A DNA stretch of 64,000 bases from Cladophialophora immunda (lineage: Eukaryota > Ascomycota > Eurotiomycetes > Chaetothyriales > Herpotrichiellaceae): positions 1,426,001-1,490,000 of the forward strand of contig NW_015622547.1 of assembly GCF_000835495.1 (NCBI RefSeq), read 5' to 3'. Below, piece by piece: positions 34,077 through 46,224 of the stretch; position 1 is the stretch's first letter; each line of letters begins with the position of its first letter. Both the position numbers and the translations under genes were made by a program. Under the pieces are notes generated by a model. The model saw only the letters and a program-made list of their open reading frames with translations. It was not told where the DNA came from and did no database searches.

Positions 34077-34708
34077 ATGTCACCTGCAACCAACATAGGC
34101 CAGTTCCGTGAAACTTTGCACGGAGCATGGCGCCTCGCTTCCCAAGCCTCTGTCTCTACCACGAATCCGCAGCATAAATCCTACTTACTCGGCCCCACCG
34201 CGACCGGCTTCATCCTCTACACGCCTGACGGGCACATGACGGCCACTGCATCCGCCAACTTACCTCCTATCGAGACCGTCAATCCCGCGGCGGGACTGGC
34301 TTCACTGCTCTCGGATGCCGAGGCTGCCGCGTGTGCGCGGAGTTATATTTCGTATGCGGGAGGGTTTGAATTGAGAGAGATCAGTAAGGAAGAAGATGGG
34401 GAGAAGTGGGCGGGAGAGAAGGAGAAGGCTATGAAGGACCAAGGTGTTTGGCTGGGGATGCTTGTGCATATTGTGGAGTGTAGCTTATTTCCGAATTGGG
34501 TCGGGACAAGGCAGCATCGTATTTGTTCGATCGATCGGGAAGGAGTGTTGACGCTGACGGCCAGGGAGGGGACTGACAAGGACGTAAGTGTCTCATGTGC
34601 CGCTTAGGAGTGGTATCTTGGTGATCACTAAATGTTTGATCGACTGATTTTTCTGGATATTTTTAGGGAGAAACTTTCAGAGCCATTGCGAGATGGAAGA
34701 AGGCATGA
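34077..34708 (+). CDS. Lipocalin-like domain protein
   Basis: Two exons, 34077-34583 and 34667-34708, join after DKD to GETFRAIARWKKA, giving 182 residues. The sequence follows the Lipocalin_5-like family: LHGAWRLASQASVST, YLLGPTATGFILYTPDGHMTATA, a helical DAEAAACARSYISYAGGFE block, and HIVECSLFPNWVGTRQHR. The first ATG in frame that precedes the domain is at 34077. Family members are small beta-barrel proteins seen in bacterial and fungal oxidative gene clusters; some bind hydrophobic ligands or act as isomerase- or hydrolase-like accessories. Role here unknown. The gene lies upstream of, and in opposite orientation to, the MFS gene. Confidence 0.75.
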
Positions 34709-35014
34709 GAATCCATGTGGGAGGAGAGTACGGTGAATTTGCAGCTATATCTGCTACAATCAGCTTTTCCAATCCGTGAGATTCAGCCAAGAAATTAAAG
34801 AGAAGAGCTTATTTGTATTGATTGTTTCTCCTATTCCACATCTGTTGCACAATGCCACAATCTTCAATTCACCTACTTTACAAGCGATGATATAGCATTC
34901 TGTCTTATTTCATTTTGAATTTGTGACCTCGAGACAACGTTCACACCTCGAGCCTGCAGAGATTGAGGGCAAAGGCCGGTGCCTCTTTACTAAAACATTT
35001 GGCGCAAACCCATC

Positions 35015-36722
35015 TCACGATTCTTTGGTGCATTCTTCCGAAATTTCGACAACTTTGGAGGTCGTATCCTCGAGCCTGATGTCCTTTTGGTAGACTGCAA
35101 CCAAATCTTCATCCCCAAAGAGATGAGCCACTTCCTCCAACGGTTTGTGCAAGGTGTTGGGATAGCAAAAGTAGACCACAAATGCCGAGCATACCGAGAG
35201 CGATATAAAAACCATGTAGAACTTCCAACCAATGTTTGCGAAAGCTGTCGGGGCCAACATCAACCACAGAATATCAATGCAACAGACCCCAACCACTGAA
35301 ATGGTTATACCTTTGGCACGCAAATGGGTAGGGAAAATCTCGCTAGCATAGTACCATTGTGGCCCTTCTAGGAAGAGGTTGAAAGTGAACAGGAACAGAA
35401 AGAAAAAGGCCACGGCAGCACGGAGAGCAGAGTCATTTCCACTTCCCAAAAACTCCGCCACCAAGGCGGCTTCGATGCTGAGGATAACTGTATCGGCAAT
35501 TATACCGACGGTGAAAATGATATTGCGAGGAATTCGATCGACATAAGTGAGCGATATCAAGTTGCCAGCGATTGCAGCGACGTATGTACCCGCTAGGAGC
35601 TGTAAAGACGTCTCGGCGTCATACCCGAGCTCGACAAAAAGGGATGATGCATATGCTGCGGGATCATAAGTATTTGACTCCAGATCCTGAAGACACGACA
35701 TGCTTACTTGTTAAGACCAGATTTCCAGTGGTAAAAACCATCGGAGGCAAGAAGAACGCCAGCGCGGCACGTTTTCGATACGAAGGGCGCCTGATCACTT
35801 CCCACCATGAAGAATCTAGAGAGGCCTCAAGCTCATGTTGCTTCTTCATCTGGGTAAATTCGATCATTGCATATTCATCCGACGAATCTTTCTCACGACG
35901 ATGTAGTCGCGACACAATGTCCCAGGCACGCTTCTCCTGGCCCCGAGCAAGGAGCCAGCGAGGTGATTCGGGGAGCCAGGGCATTAGGCAAAGGAGGAGA
36001 ACCGGAGAGACACAGCCCAGAGCGAGGGGGACACGCCACTGAGAATCACTGCTGGTCTGGTAGTAGAAGAATCCCACTCCGACATATGCACCCATGATGT
36101 ATCCGATCACGCCGAAGAGCCCGACAATGCCGCCCAGGATACTACGCCCTCTCGGGGGGGATATCTCGATAACCCACAGGGGCACACCCACGTACTGCAT
36201 GAATGCCCTATCGACAACCTGTCAGTCTCAATCGGAGAAGGGGACGAATGACCTAGCAGGGCGAGCCACATACCCCACTCCAACGAAGAAACGAAAGGTA
36301 ATGAACATGGCAATGTTCACGGACCCAGCCAGACATGCCTCCGAGATGATCAGAATAATGCTTGCCGTTGTCAGGGTGACCTTCCGGCCCCAGCGGTCGG
36401 CCATGAAGGAGTTGAGTACGCTCCCTAATGCTCCCCCAGCATAGAAAAGCGAGGTCAGAGCACCAATCAAGGCTGTGGCGTTTGGATTGGTGTCCAGGCC
36501 CATGTAACTAATAAAAGAAGGTTGGCCTACGATTTGATCAAGTCAGTACATTCCCCTGTTCATCAAGATGGACATAAAATATGTCTTGCTCTCACCTAAG
36601 GTTGTTCCAATTATGGATGCCACATAGGCGTAGGAAATGGCCCCCCATGCTATACCAGCAACTGTCCGTACCAGGCGGCCTTGGTAGTGCCGCTGAGGCT
36701 CGGGGTCTGTTGCACGCAACAT
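35015..36722 (-). CDS. MFS transporter, sugar-porter (HXT/lactose permease-like) type
   Basis: Four exons join in phase on the minus strand: 36722-36596, 36526-36274, 36207-35708 and 35655-35015, for 506 residues with about 12 membrane segments. Sugar-porter signatures are clear: DRWGRKVTL in the loop 2-3 position, PESPRWLLARGQEKRAW after segment 6, and EIFPTHLRAKG in loop 10-11, with PLEEVAHLFGDE near the end. The 52-base third intron (GTAAGC donor, CCGCAG acceptor) restores the frame to LVLTTYASSLFVELGYD. Fungal members import sugars, quinate or other small polar carbon sources. Divergent from the alpha/beta hydrolase at 37265. An AATTCCGAG element lies 159 bases upstream of its ATG. Confidence 0.87.
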
Positions 36723-37264
36723 TGATCAAGAAACGCGGTCGATGATCTTCAATCTTGGCGAGAGGAGGCTCGAAATTGAGAAAGGCTGAGTTACTACGCT
36801 CTTTGGTACTGTTGACCTGTCATTAAAGAGACCCTTGTCAAAAGGGCGGGGGCAGGAAGGCGTAAAATGGTGGGGAGAGAAATTCCGAGCCAGATTCGAG
36901 GACCGCAACTTAGACCTTCTTTTTACGAGATAAAACGTGGGACATGAATGATGCCATTTAGAGATTAAGACGGAAAAGTCGATCTATCATTCATTCGGTA
37001 AGTTCTCTGGAGGGCGGTCATGGCTTTTCCGTAAGTCTCTATCCTTGTCCATCGCCAGTAGTCGAAATTGCGGGGGCGGTGGCGACAGCAGCTTTGTCTG
37101 GATTCCGCGCGAAGCATTTCTCTTCAAACAAAAGTACCATCACTCGGGATTCGAGCCCTTTCATACCTCAACAACTCGAAAAAAGATTCAGAGTCCAGGC
37201 TCACGACCGACTTGTGAAAGGCGTGGGTGAATTTGGTCGATAGCTCCCTATTCTCCTGTCTAAT
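36723..37264. promoter_or_regulatory. Divergent promoter region between MFS transporter and alpha/beta hydrolase
   Basis: This 542-base region has no coding sequence. It contains AATTCCGAG at 36881-36889, the reverse complement of the CTCGGAATT element seen in other promoters of this cluster. Confidence 0.5.
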
Positions 37265-38493
37265 ATGCATCTCTCTCCAGAATGGGCGGAAGTAAGTTTG
37301 ACTGGAGATTGATGTCGATCACCTCTGCAAGAATGGATATGAGCTGATCATCATCCTCAGTATGCTAAAGCGACACCCCTGCCGGACCTTCAGGTCCCAA
37401 CAACTGCGACCGAAGCCCAGGCCATCCGTGGCTTCATGGCGCAATTCGAGGACCAAATGATGGCCACTGCAGACAATACTGGACTGAGCGTAAGAGTAGT
37501 CTCGATTCCTACAAGGGATTCCCACAAGTTGCGGGCCTTAGTTTATACGCCGGACGGTCCTGGGCAGTATCCAGTGGTTCTATAGTGAGATTTATCCCTC
37601 GTGATGATTTGAGATCCTGACACCGTGCTGGATAGCATGCATGGTGGCGGATGGGTGTTGGGAAGACCAGAGACGGATGATAAGTCGGTTCGAGGAGTGT
37701 GTCGAAAAGCGAAGGTACTGGTCGTTTCCCTGGACTATCGATTAGCACCAGAGAATCCCTGGCCCACCCCAGTGAATGATTGTGTTGATGGATTGAAGTG
37801 GGTAAGTTAAATGATCAACCGAAAGGCAGGCTGAAGTCGTTCATCCTTGGATGGACTAGGTCTTCGAAAACGCTCCCAGCATACGGGGCGACGTATCCAG
37901 AGGTGTCATTGTGAGCGGCTTTTCCGCTGGGGGACATCTCGCTGCTACCCTTGCCCTTCGCGCACTCAAGCGCAAGGTTCTGATACCGATTCGCGGAGTT
38001 GTGCTTCGGGCACCAATGCTCAGTGATTGGCGTGCGCTTTCAGCATCGGAAGCCAGCGCTCTGAAATCCCTCGAGGAAAACGCGCACGCGCCGGTCATCA
38101 ACACGGACAGCCTGAAACAGATGATAGCCATTTACAATGTTCCAGGAGACCGACTCCGAGATCCTGAAGAGTTTCCCCTTCACTTGAGTGTCGAAGCTGC
38201 GAAAGGATTTCCGCCCACATTCATTCAAGTATCCCAAGCTGATCCGCTTCGAGACGAAGGTCTTCTTTTTAATCAAACGTTGAAAAATGCAAGTGTTAAT
38301 ACTCGGCTACACTACTACGAGGTAAGACCACTGGCATGGTTACATAACATATAGTTATGTTGTTGACACTTGGACAATATAGGGGATGCCTCATGGGTTC
38401 CATATGCATAACATACCTACCGCAACTAAAGCGGAGGAGGATTTAGCTGATGGATTTGAATGGATTCTTGACTTTGGCAAACCGGCTTGCTGA
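37265..38493 (+). CDS. HSL/lipase-esterase type alpha/beta hydrolase
   Basis: Five exons join in phase: 37265-37291, 37361-37584, 37636-37801, 37860-38321 and 38383-38493, giving 329 residues, standard for the family. Catalytic features are the HGGGW oxyanion-hole motif (His86-Trp90), nucleophile Ser161 in SGFSAGGHLA, Asp267 in QADPLRDEG and His297 in GMPHGFH. The usual GDSAGG Asp is Phe here. The conserved DYRLAPENPWPTPVNDC is also present. Such enzymes hydrolyse short acyl esters or lactones. In this cluster a BVMO-generated ester or lactone is a reasonable substrate (inference). The first exon codes nine residues (MHLSPEWAE) and rests on a strong donor and matching phase. Confidence 0.87.
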
Positions 38494-38884
38494 AACTTGC
38501 CAAAAAAACCCCCCACCCTAAACGCCCCTGATTAGCTACCTTCGTTAGACCATTAAACACATCTAACAGCTTGATCAAAATGGCTTCGTCTGCATTTAGG
38601 AGTGATGTCCTCGAATAACTCATTTATGCTCAGTATAGCCAATCAGTCGAAACGATTATATGTATTCGGAATTTCTCGGAATGCGTTACGAATGGCCCTG
38701 TTTTCTGGCCCTTGTTGAATAGAATAAGTTGCATGTCAATTCCGTCCAACTCTTGTTAGATAGCTTGACTGAGTGTAGCGGGGTGTTCTTTAACATGAAC
38801 TCGACCCGTTTCAAGTTCGCCAAAGAAAGTGAGACTTAGAGATTCTGGCTTGTATTCATTGAAAGGGTTCAACTCTACCAGCAG
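38494..38884. promoter_or_regulatory. Promoter of SDR 1 with doubled TCGGAAT element
   Basis: TCGGAAT occurs at 38666 and again at 38676, exactly 10 bases (about one helical turn) apart, about 210 bases upstream of the SDR start. The rest is featureless. Confidence 0.5.
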
Positions 38885-39688
38885 ATGGAGTCACTCGCTG
38901 GCAAGACGGCGATAGTCACCGGCGGATCTCGAGGTATCGGAGCTACAATCGCCACTCATTTTGCCCAGGAGGGAGTCTCAAAAATTGCCATTACATATGC
39001 TGGAAATATTCAAGCGGCAGAAGAAACGCTCACAAAACTTCGCAGCCTCGGAGTGGCCAAGGCGATAGCTCTCCAAGCTAATCTCCTCGATCCTACGTTT
39101 GGGCCAGACTTGATCCCCAAAGTCCTTCAAGGTCTTGAGACACAAAAGATTGATATTATTGTCAACAATGCAGGTATTAATGCTGGAGAGTACCTGCAAC
39201 CCACCTCGCGAACGACAGCGGACATATTTGGGAAGATGTTGCAGGCAAATGCGTATGCTCCGTTGAGTCTCATTAACGCTGCACTTCCCCATCTCCCGGA
39301 AAAGGGCGGTCGCATTATCAACATATCCAGTGTGTCCTCTAAACTAGCAAATGGAGACATGTACCTGACATACGGTGCATCAAAGGCAGCCTTGGATAGT
39401 ATCACGCGGTCACTGGCTGCAAACTTGGGGGTTCAGACGGGGGCAACATTCAACTCGGTCAGTGTGGGGACCACCAGGACGGACGTCATTCAAACAATGC
39501 TGGATCAGTATGGAGATAAGCTGCGCGAACAACTGTCGTCTGCTTTCACTGCGGAGAAACGAATAGGCGAGGCAGAGGATGTCGCCTTCGTGGTTGGATT
39601 TTTGGCCAGTGACAAAAGTAGATGGATTAATGGAGCTAGCATACCCGCAAACGGAGGACAAAAAGATCTTCTAGCACTACAAGGTTAG
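38885..39688 (+). CDS. Short-chain dehydrogenase/reductase 1
   Basis: A single exon of 267 residues, a classical SDR. The cofactor motif TGGSRGIG spans residues 12-19, IIVNNAGIN holds the NNAG motif, INISSVSSK includes the catalytic Ser region, and the YGASK motif supplies Tyr and Lys. The end has FLASDKSRWINGASIPANGG, matching the family's usual TGxxxxVDGG. It resembles fungal versicolorin-reductase/FabG-like NADPH enzymes. It precedes the A-T-R reductase gene in the same orientation. Likely oxidises or reduces a cluster intermediate; substrate unknown. Confidence 0.87.
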   Translation: MESLAGKTAIVTGGSRGIGATIATHFAQEGVSKIAITYAGNIQAAEETLTKLRSLGVAKAIALQANLLDPTFGPDLIPKVLQGLETQKIDIIVNNAGINAGEYLQPTSRTTADIFGKMLQANAYAPLSLINAALPHLPEKGGRIINISSVSSKLANGDMYLTYGASKAALDSITRSLAANLGVQTGATFNSVSVGTTRTDVIQTMLDQYGDKLREQLSSAFTAEKRIGEAEDVAFVVGFLASDKSRWINGASIPANGGQKDLLALQG

Positions 39689-40228
39689 GAAGACTATCTA
39701 TTTTAGCATTCTGCAAAAGACGGCGGACATCATTGATGTGCTCGCACGGTCTCTGTCGTTGGCATGATTCACAGAGTTCTTCTACTTAGAATTCGGATTG
39801 AGCCCAAACAACGTTGCCCAAACACTCAAAACATCAGAGAACAACTTGGAAAGAACAGCCGACGCAGGAGGTGCCTTTGGGCTAAGTGTCATTCTGTAAG
39901 CTACGACAAATTATTGTTGCTTAACCAAGGAAGAGATCACGTATCTAGAGACGTATCGGTCATATCGCTGTCTCAGAAGTATCATAATCTGAGTATTCCG
40001 ATACAATTCCGGTTGTAAATCTAGCGGCTCTACAAGCACCCTACGTACCTTCACTCCGTCTTTAAGGAAGCTAAGTAGCGGTGGAAGCTTGTTCCGGAAA
40101 GATTCTCGGAAAATGTGACTGGTGAAGCCATGCCTTGTCATGCACTTGCCAAAATCCTGAGCCTTTGGCATTGAAGAACCAAGCCATTACCGGAGCCTTT
40201 CTTTGACATCGCGCAATCTTGCACAAGA
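39689..40228. promoter_or_regulatory. Promoter region of the A-T-R enzyme
   Basis: This 540-base spacer has no credible gene. TTCCGGAAA at 40092 and CTCGGAAAA at 40105-40113 lie about 120-140 bases before the ATG at 40229 and are variants of the element found in neighbouring promoters. Confidence 0.45.
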
Positions 40229-43200
40229 ATGTCGACCTGGCGAGAGAATCTCAAATTCGCAGCCCCAGGGGTACCGTACGGTGAGCGCTTGGTGCCGAAC
40301 GTGATCGATGAGGCGGCCGAAAAGGATCCTAATCGCATCCTGGTTATGATCCCGAAGAAACCGGATATATCGCAGGGATGGTTCACTTTGTCGACAAAGA
40401 ATCTGGCTGATTATGTCAACTGCATGTCCTGGTGGTTGGAAGAAAGGCTCGGGAAAAGCGAGCACATCGAAACCATTGCATACTTGGTATGGAAACTCGA
40501 TTGATGCCGCACCAAAGAGAAACGTATTCAGGTTACTAACGTAGAAAGGGCGCCAATGATTTTCGCTTTTTGGTGATCGAACTGGCGGCCATCAAGTCCG
40601 GCTATTGTGTGAGTGCTCAGCCTTTTCACCTTCAAAAGAATTGAACTAATGTTTTGTGCAGACTCTTCTCCTATCCCCTAGAAACTCCCCTGGGAATACG
40701 TTAAACCTGCTAGGGACGACAAACTGCAAAGCAGTCTTTTATACTGCGGACAGATCAACTCAAATCGCCAAATTAAAACAGCAAACAGATGAAATACCTC
40801 TATTCTTATTCCCATCCATAGAGGAGATCCAGCAGACACCTCCTAAACCGAAACATCCGTACAACAAAACGTGGGAAATGGCTAAGGATGACCCAGTCAT
40901 CATTGTCCATACTTCTGGATCTACTGGTAGGCAACCCGAGAACCTGTCATTAAGGATGCCGTCAATGTTCATAACACTGTTTACCAGGTGATCCAAAGCC
41001 GGTGTATTACACGAATAGATTTCTCGCAGTCATGGATCTAGACAGGTTGGTGCCTCCGTGCAATGGTCGCACTTGTGGAGGCTTGAACATGTATGGAGAC
41101 TCCAACACTGCGTATCTCGTTGGATCCCCAATGTTCCACCTAAGTGGTCTGGCCAACTCGATGGCACCACTGTGGGCAGGAGCTACCATGATTCTTCCAC
41201 CCTCCGATATGCCTCCTACTGCATCAATAGTTGTGGAGATGATGAAGCATGTCGAAATTCACGGAATGGCTCTCCCTTCTTCGATATGGGAGGAACTTGT
41301 TGGTGAATATCAAGATGAGTTCCTGGCCGTCTCCAGGTATATCAAACACGTCACAATTGGCGGTGGTATGTGAGAAGTCCATGTCTCATTCCTGTACCTA
41401 AAACTGCGACTCGTCTTGCTTACAGATGACTTCAGGACCACTGGCACGCGCTGTTGGAGACTGGTTGTCCGAGAGGTTCTACGTCATGAACGGAATTGGG
41501 TCAAGCGAGACCGGCTTGTTGCACTCTCTAATTCCCGAGAAGGAGGACTGGGAGTACTTCGAATGGCACCCTACTCACGTTGGATACAAGATGGAGCCGA
41601 TCGGAGACGACGAAGGTCTTCATGAGATGGTCCTTTACCGCGACCCCGATTTGAGTAAGTTCCAAGGGGTTTTCATCACACAACCAGATATAGATGTCTG
41701 GCGCACGCGAGATCTTTTCGAAAAGCACCCTACCAAGGACATGTGGAAATTCAGAGGCCGACGCGACGACGTCATCGTGCTCTCTAATGGTGAAAAATTT
41801 AATCCTGTCATCGCGGAGGGGATCATAATGGGCCACCCAAAGGTGGCAGGGGCCGTCGTTGTGGGAATGCAAAGGCTACAGTGTGCCTTGCTTGTGGAAT
41901 TAAGGGACAAAATCCCCAGGGATACCGCGATTGACGAAATCTGGCCTACGGTGGAAAGGGCCAATCTGGAATCCCCCGGGCATGGCCACATTTCTCGCAA
42001 CTTGATTATGGTCATTCCGCCAGACAAACCCTTTAAGAGAGCTGGGAAAGGGACGATAATACGACCGGTAGTTGTGAAGGATTTCGAAGCTGAAATCGAC
42101 TGTCTTTACGATACGTTCGAGTCGGCAGCTGCTAACATCGACCTCCCCACTTTAGAATATCCTCCCGATGATGAGAGGACCAAAACCTTCATCAAGCAGC
42201 TGGTGGCTTACCAGTGGAATGACCCTGATCTGCCTTCGGATACCGACGATCTGTTCAATGCTGGGTTTGATTCACTTCAGGCGAGCCAATTTTCGACAAA
42301 TCTTCAAGCCGCCTTGAGGGACAAGCTACTGAACAAGCGCAAGATTACGCCCAAATTGATCTATGAGAACCCGAACATTGAAAAGATCTCATCAGCGCTG
42401 AAGATGATCCTAGATCAGGAAGCAACGGATGACCGAAAGGCGAACGGCGTCGATGATACTGGAGACCACATGAATGGAACCGGAGCTGAAGAAGAACACA
42501 AGTTTCTTCTTCAGCGTCTAGTGACCGAGTTCTCAACCCCTTATCTGTCGAAAGGCGTGGAGAAAAAGTATCTGGCCTCCAAAGAGTACTTGCATGTGCT
42601 TGTAACCGGAACAACCGGCTCCCTGGGGCATTCCTTGGTCGAAGCGCTCTTGTCTGACCCTATGATTGGACGGGTGTCTTGTTTCAATCGCGCCAGCAAC
42701 GCAGAGGAGATCTTCTTGGCTCGTACTAAAGCAACAAAGAATCCTCGGCTGGATTTTTTCCAAGTGTTGTTTGGACACCCAAACTTCGGCTTGGAAAAAG
42801 AAACTTTGGAAAGACTACAGCAAGAAGTTGATGTGATCATTCATAATGCGTGGAAGGTATGCATATGTGAGGTCTTGGGGCCGTCATTGTTCCTCTGACT
42901 AGGTCATGTGGCTGACCGAATCGTTCCAGGTCGATTTCAACCAGTCTCTGGAGTCCTTCGTAGACGTCCACATACAGGGACTCGACCACTTCATCTCATG
43001 GTGCCTCACGTCGACAAAACACCCGAGCCTCTATTTCGTTTCCTCGGTATCCTCAATGAGTCGCTGGTCTGCGATTCAGAACCCGCTCATACCGGAATCT
43101 GTTTCAGATGACTGTCGAGTCGCAGCTCCCAACGGATATGGCAGCTCCAAATATGTCGCGGAAAGGATGCTAGAAGCAGCGTCACGCGCTGGCGTTCGTG

Positions 43201-43757
43201 CTTTCATCTTCCGCATCGGGCAGATAAGCGGTCCAGTCCGGACAGAGACCGGCCGCTGGAATGACAATGAATGGTTTCCTAGTCTGGTCAAAACAAGCAA
43301 AGCCTTGAAGATGCTGCCTGAAAACGTCGGTGCCATTGGCGATATCGACTGGATACCACTCGATGTTCTGACAGACATTATGACCGAAATCATCCACAGT
43401 ACTGTTCATGCGGAGGTTGGTCCCGGGGCTAAAGTCTTCAATCTGGTCAACCCCCATAAGGTCAAGTTTGATGTTCTTGCACAGGCTATCAAAAAGGAAT
43501 ACCTGGCCGAGATTGTCCCATATAGGACTTGGATTCAGACACTCGAGAAACTGGAATCCACTCGAGCCAATTTCGTTCGATATCCTGCACTGAAGCTCCT
43601 TGACTTCTTCCGAGCAAATGAGCAGCCAGATGAATCAACTGCCAGCTCCAAGGTTTGGGACACTAGGGAGTCTGAAAAAGCTAGTCAGACAATGCTTGCC
43701 CTGAAGCCAGCTTGTGCCGATGACATGAAAATGTGGATAAAACAGTGGGCGTATTAA
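40229..43757 (+). CDS. NRPS-like A-T-R enzyme (carboxylic acid reductase type)
   Basis: Six exons join in phase: 40229-40486, 40549-40608, 40662-40926, 40988-41365, 41436-42856 and 42930-43757, for 1069 residues. The adenylation domain has IIVHTSGSTGDPKP, IGGGPLARAVGDW, VMNGIGSSETG, GRRDDVIVLSNGEKFNP and the A10 lysine in KRAGKG. The thiolation domain has DDLFNAGFDSLQASQ with the phosphopantetheine Ser. The reductase domain has the Rossmann VTGTTGSLGHSLVEALL and the catalytic YGSSK. This is the architecture of fungal aryl/alkyl acid reductases: activation by ATP, tethering, and NADPH reduction to an aldehyde. There is no condensation domain, so no peptide bond is made. All key motifs are intact. 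In this cluster it could reduce a ring-opened acid (inference). Confidence 0.9.
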
Positions 43758-44144
43758 GCCATCACACAGGAAAGACAGCCATATGGTTGAACCGGTTAAT
43801 GCAGTTGAGAACGGCTGATCCCTCCTTTAGATTGGAAACAGTTGACGAGACTTGTTGTGAACATTGTCCCAGTTAGACATACAGTCATAACAAGGTCTTC
43901 TTACTTAGGCTTATACACGGAGCTGCCAGAAAGGAATCATCCTCTGGAGATGTGGGCTGCAGGGTATGAAGTACAGGGCTGCGCAGATACATTTTATCGG
44001 ACTAGATATTTTTTACTGTACTTGAGTTGGCCATGCTTCACTTTCGTTAGAAAATGTCTTTCACAAGATTGATTGGTGGCCGGCACATCCATTGAGCCCA
44101 TTTTTCTCAGTATAAAATTCCCTAATCAATATAAAAAATAACCT
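43758..44144. other. Convergent intergenic spacer
   Basis: Lies between the 3' ends of the A-T-R gene (plus) and BVMO 1 (minus). AT-rich toward the right end; no feature recognised. Confidence 0.45.
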
Positions 44145-46224
44145 TTATAATCTGGGTTCGGCAGCGCTTGGAACTTCTTCAAGATCTGGTAGATAATCTG
44201 CCGAAGGGACACTGCTATGCTCGAGGTTCACAATTGTTTTCTTTACGCATGGGTCAATTGGCGAATTATCTTTCTCCTTGATGTACCAGGAAAGATCACC
44301 CCCTCTCTTCTCGGCCGAGCTGAATCCGTTCCCCAGGTAGGCAAAGCGATTGGTATCCTCGTATGTCCAGCGATAATCTTCGTAGCGAGGTGAGGCTAGC
44401 GTCTCGAGATAGTGCAAGCCTGAGCCAGGCCAGATGGCCACGACTTTGCCATGGATGCTGCCTGCCTTGTACCATGATCGGCAATCGTCGGTCCACACTG
44501 TAATGGAAAGAAAGACTTAGAAGTGCGGCGGGACATCGCAGAAATGGCAAAAGCTTACCGAGGTGACTTAACAATTCGTCCTTGTGATCGTTGAATTCTT
44601 CGACCACCTCTTTCATTACCTCAAATGTGCTATGTCGAATGTCAGCAGATGTTGATGATTGCAAGTCGAACTGTGTAGATGCCTGACGTACCGAACATTC
44701 TCTTTTTGAAACTTCGTGATGAAAGAGAGTATGTAGGCTATCTCGGCCTCGATAGCAATGAGAACTGGGCCATTTCCGATGGGGCAGTTGGGCCCGAGAG
44801 TCATGAAGTAGTTCGGATAACCGTCGACCCCAACTCCGAGATAGGCCTTAGGCTCGTCTATGAAGAAAGATCAGACATTAGTAAATCGTTACCATGATTG
44901 TGCATCCCACATCTTGTAGCCTACCTCTCCATATTTCACTTAGGTCTTTTCCATGTGAGCCAATTAGCGGGAATCTTGGTTTGAACGTTGTGTCGAATCC
45001 TGTCGCGCAAACCAGAACATCCACAGGGTGTTCCTGGCCATCAACAACGCAACCATTGGCGGTGACTTGAGTGATCTCTCCAAAGACAACCGAGACGTTG
45101 GGAGCTGTGAGGCTTTCGAGATAGTTTGTTCCAGGCGTGATCCGTCTACAACCCACTGACCATTCCGGGATCAACAACTTCTCTAGTTCCGGAGAACGCA
45201 ACTTTGCTTTCATCTCGCTTTCCATATACTGTCGGACGTTGCTTTGGGCTTCCGATCCGCGGAAGAACGTGGGCCAGGCATTGTTCATGCTCCGTTCGAT
45301 CTCCTTGCGCATGTTGATGTGGAGCGCCGGGTTCGTCGAGAACTCGGCTTTCTCTTCCTCCGTGTATACCTTGTATTCCTGACCCAAGGGTGGCGAAACC
45401 CACGTTGCCTCTCGAAGGAAATTGACCACGTGTTTGGCGTCATTCTTGATGGCAGGCAGGATCTGAATGCCTGAAGATCTTGAGTGAGAGAAATATTAGT
45501 ATCAGCATCTCAGAAGATTTTGGTTCCAAGGACAACGAACTTCATAAAAGTTGGATGACTTACCCGTTGCCAATGAGGCCAACAGTCTTGCCAGTCAGGG
45601 ATAGATTCGGGTTCCAAGCCGCACTGTGTACTAAATCCCCTTTAAAGTCTTCTAAACCAGAGATTGCAGGGTATCTCCATGAGTTCAATATTCCACCAGT
45701 ATTCACCAAGATATGGCAGCTTTCATGGACGTCCTTTCCAGTGATTAAATCGTGGGCAGTGACTTGCCACTGAGCGTTTTGTGCGTCCCATCGAGCATCA
45801 ATGACCTTGTGCTGAGGCTTTATATACTGTTCAAGGTGGTATTTGGCTGCAAAATCATTGAAGTACTGGTTGATTTCTTTTGCCGTCGCATAGTTTGCCG
45901 ACCAATCTACCTTGGGCTCAAACGACCAGGTGTAGCAGTGCGAAGGAACATCGCATGCGCAGCTGCTTTTTGCATTAATTTTCACTCGATCTATCCAAAC
46001 TTTGGTCCAACAGCGGTTCAATCGGCTGGCCAGATTGTCACTTACCCGGGATATCTATTCTCAAACCAGGTCCCGCTCAATCCCGGATTCTTTTCGAATA
46101 TAGTCAGCTCAAAGTTGTCCAGGTGGCGCTGGAGCTTATACGCGAGCAAGAGTCCAGATGCGCCTGCACCAATGCCGATGACCTTCAGTTTGCGCTGAGG
46201 CTCGTAAATAGGATAGTTCTTCAT
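44145..46224 (-). CDS. Baeyer-Villiger-type flavin monooxygenase 1
   Basis: Six exons on the minus strand join in phase: 46224-46046, 45962-45564, 45478-44925, 44857-44692, 44629-44559 and 44497-44145, for 573 residues. An FAD Rossmann motif GIGAGASG starts near residue 17, FENRYPGCACDVPSHCY follows, and the BVMO fingerprint FxGxxxHxxxW is FKGDLVHSAAW. A second nucleotide motif reads GLIGNGSSGIQ (NADPH), and VLVCATGFDTTFKPRFPL fits the family's second signature. BVMOs insert oxygen next to a ketone to give an ester or lactone; some relatives are N- or S-oxidising FMOs, but the fingerprint favours BVMO. The chosen ATG at 46224 is the first in-frame ATG before the FAD motif. CTCGGAATT lies about 250 bases upstream. 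Confidence 0.9.

Noticed and set aside
35682..35708. A 21-base intron in the MFS gene suggested by GTAAGC and the first CTTCAG
   Set aside because: Too short and leaves a stop in frame; extending to the next acceptor (CCGCAG) gives a normal 52-base intron and restores the family sequence.
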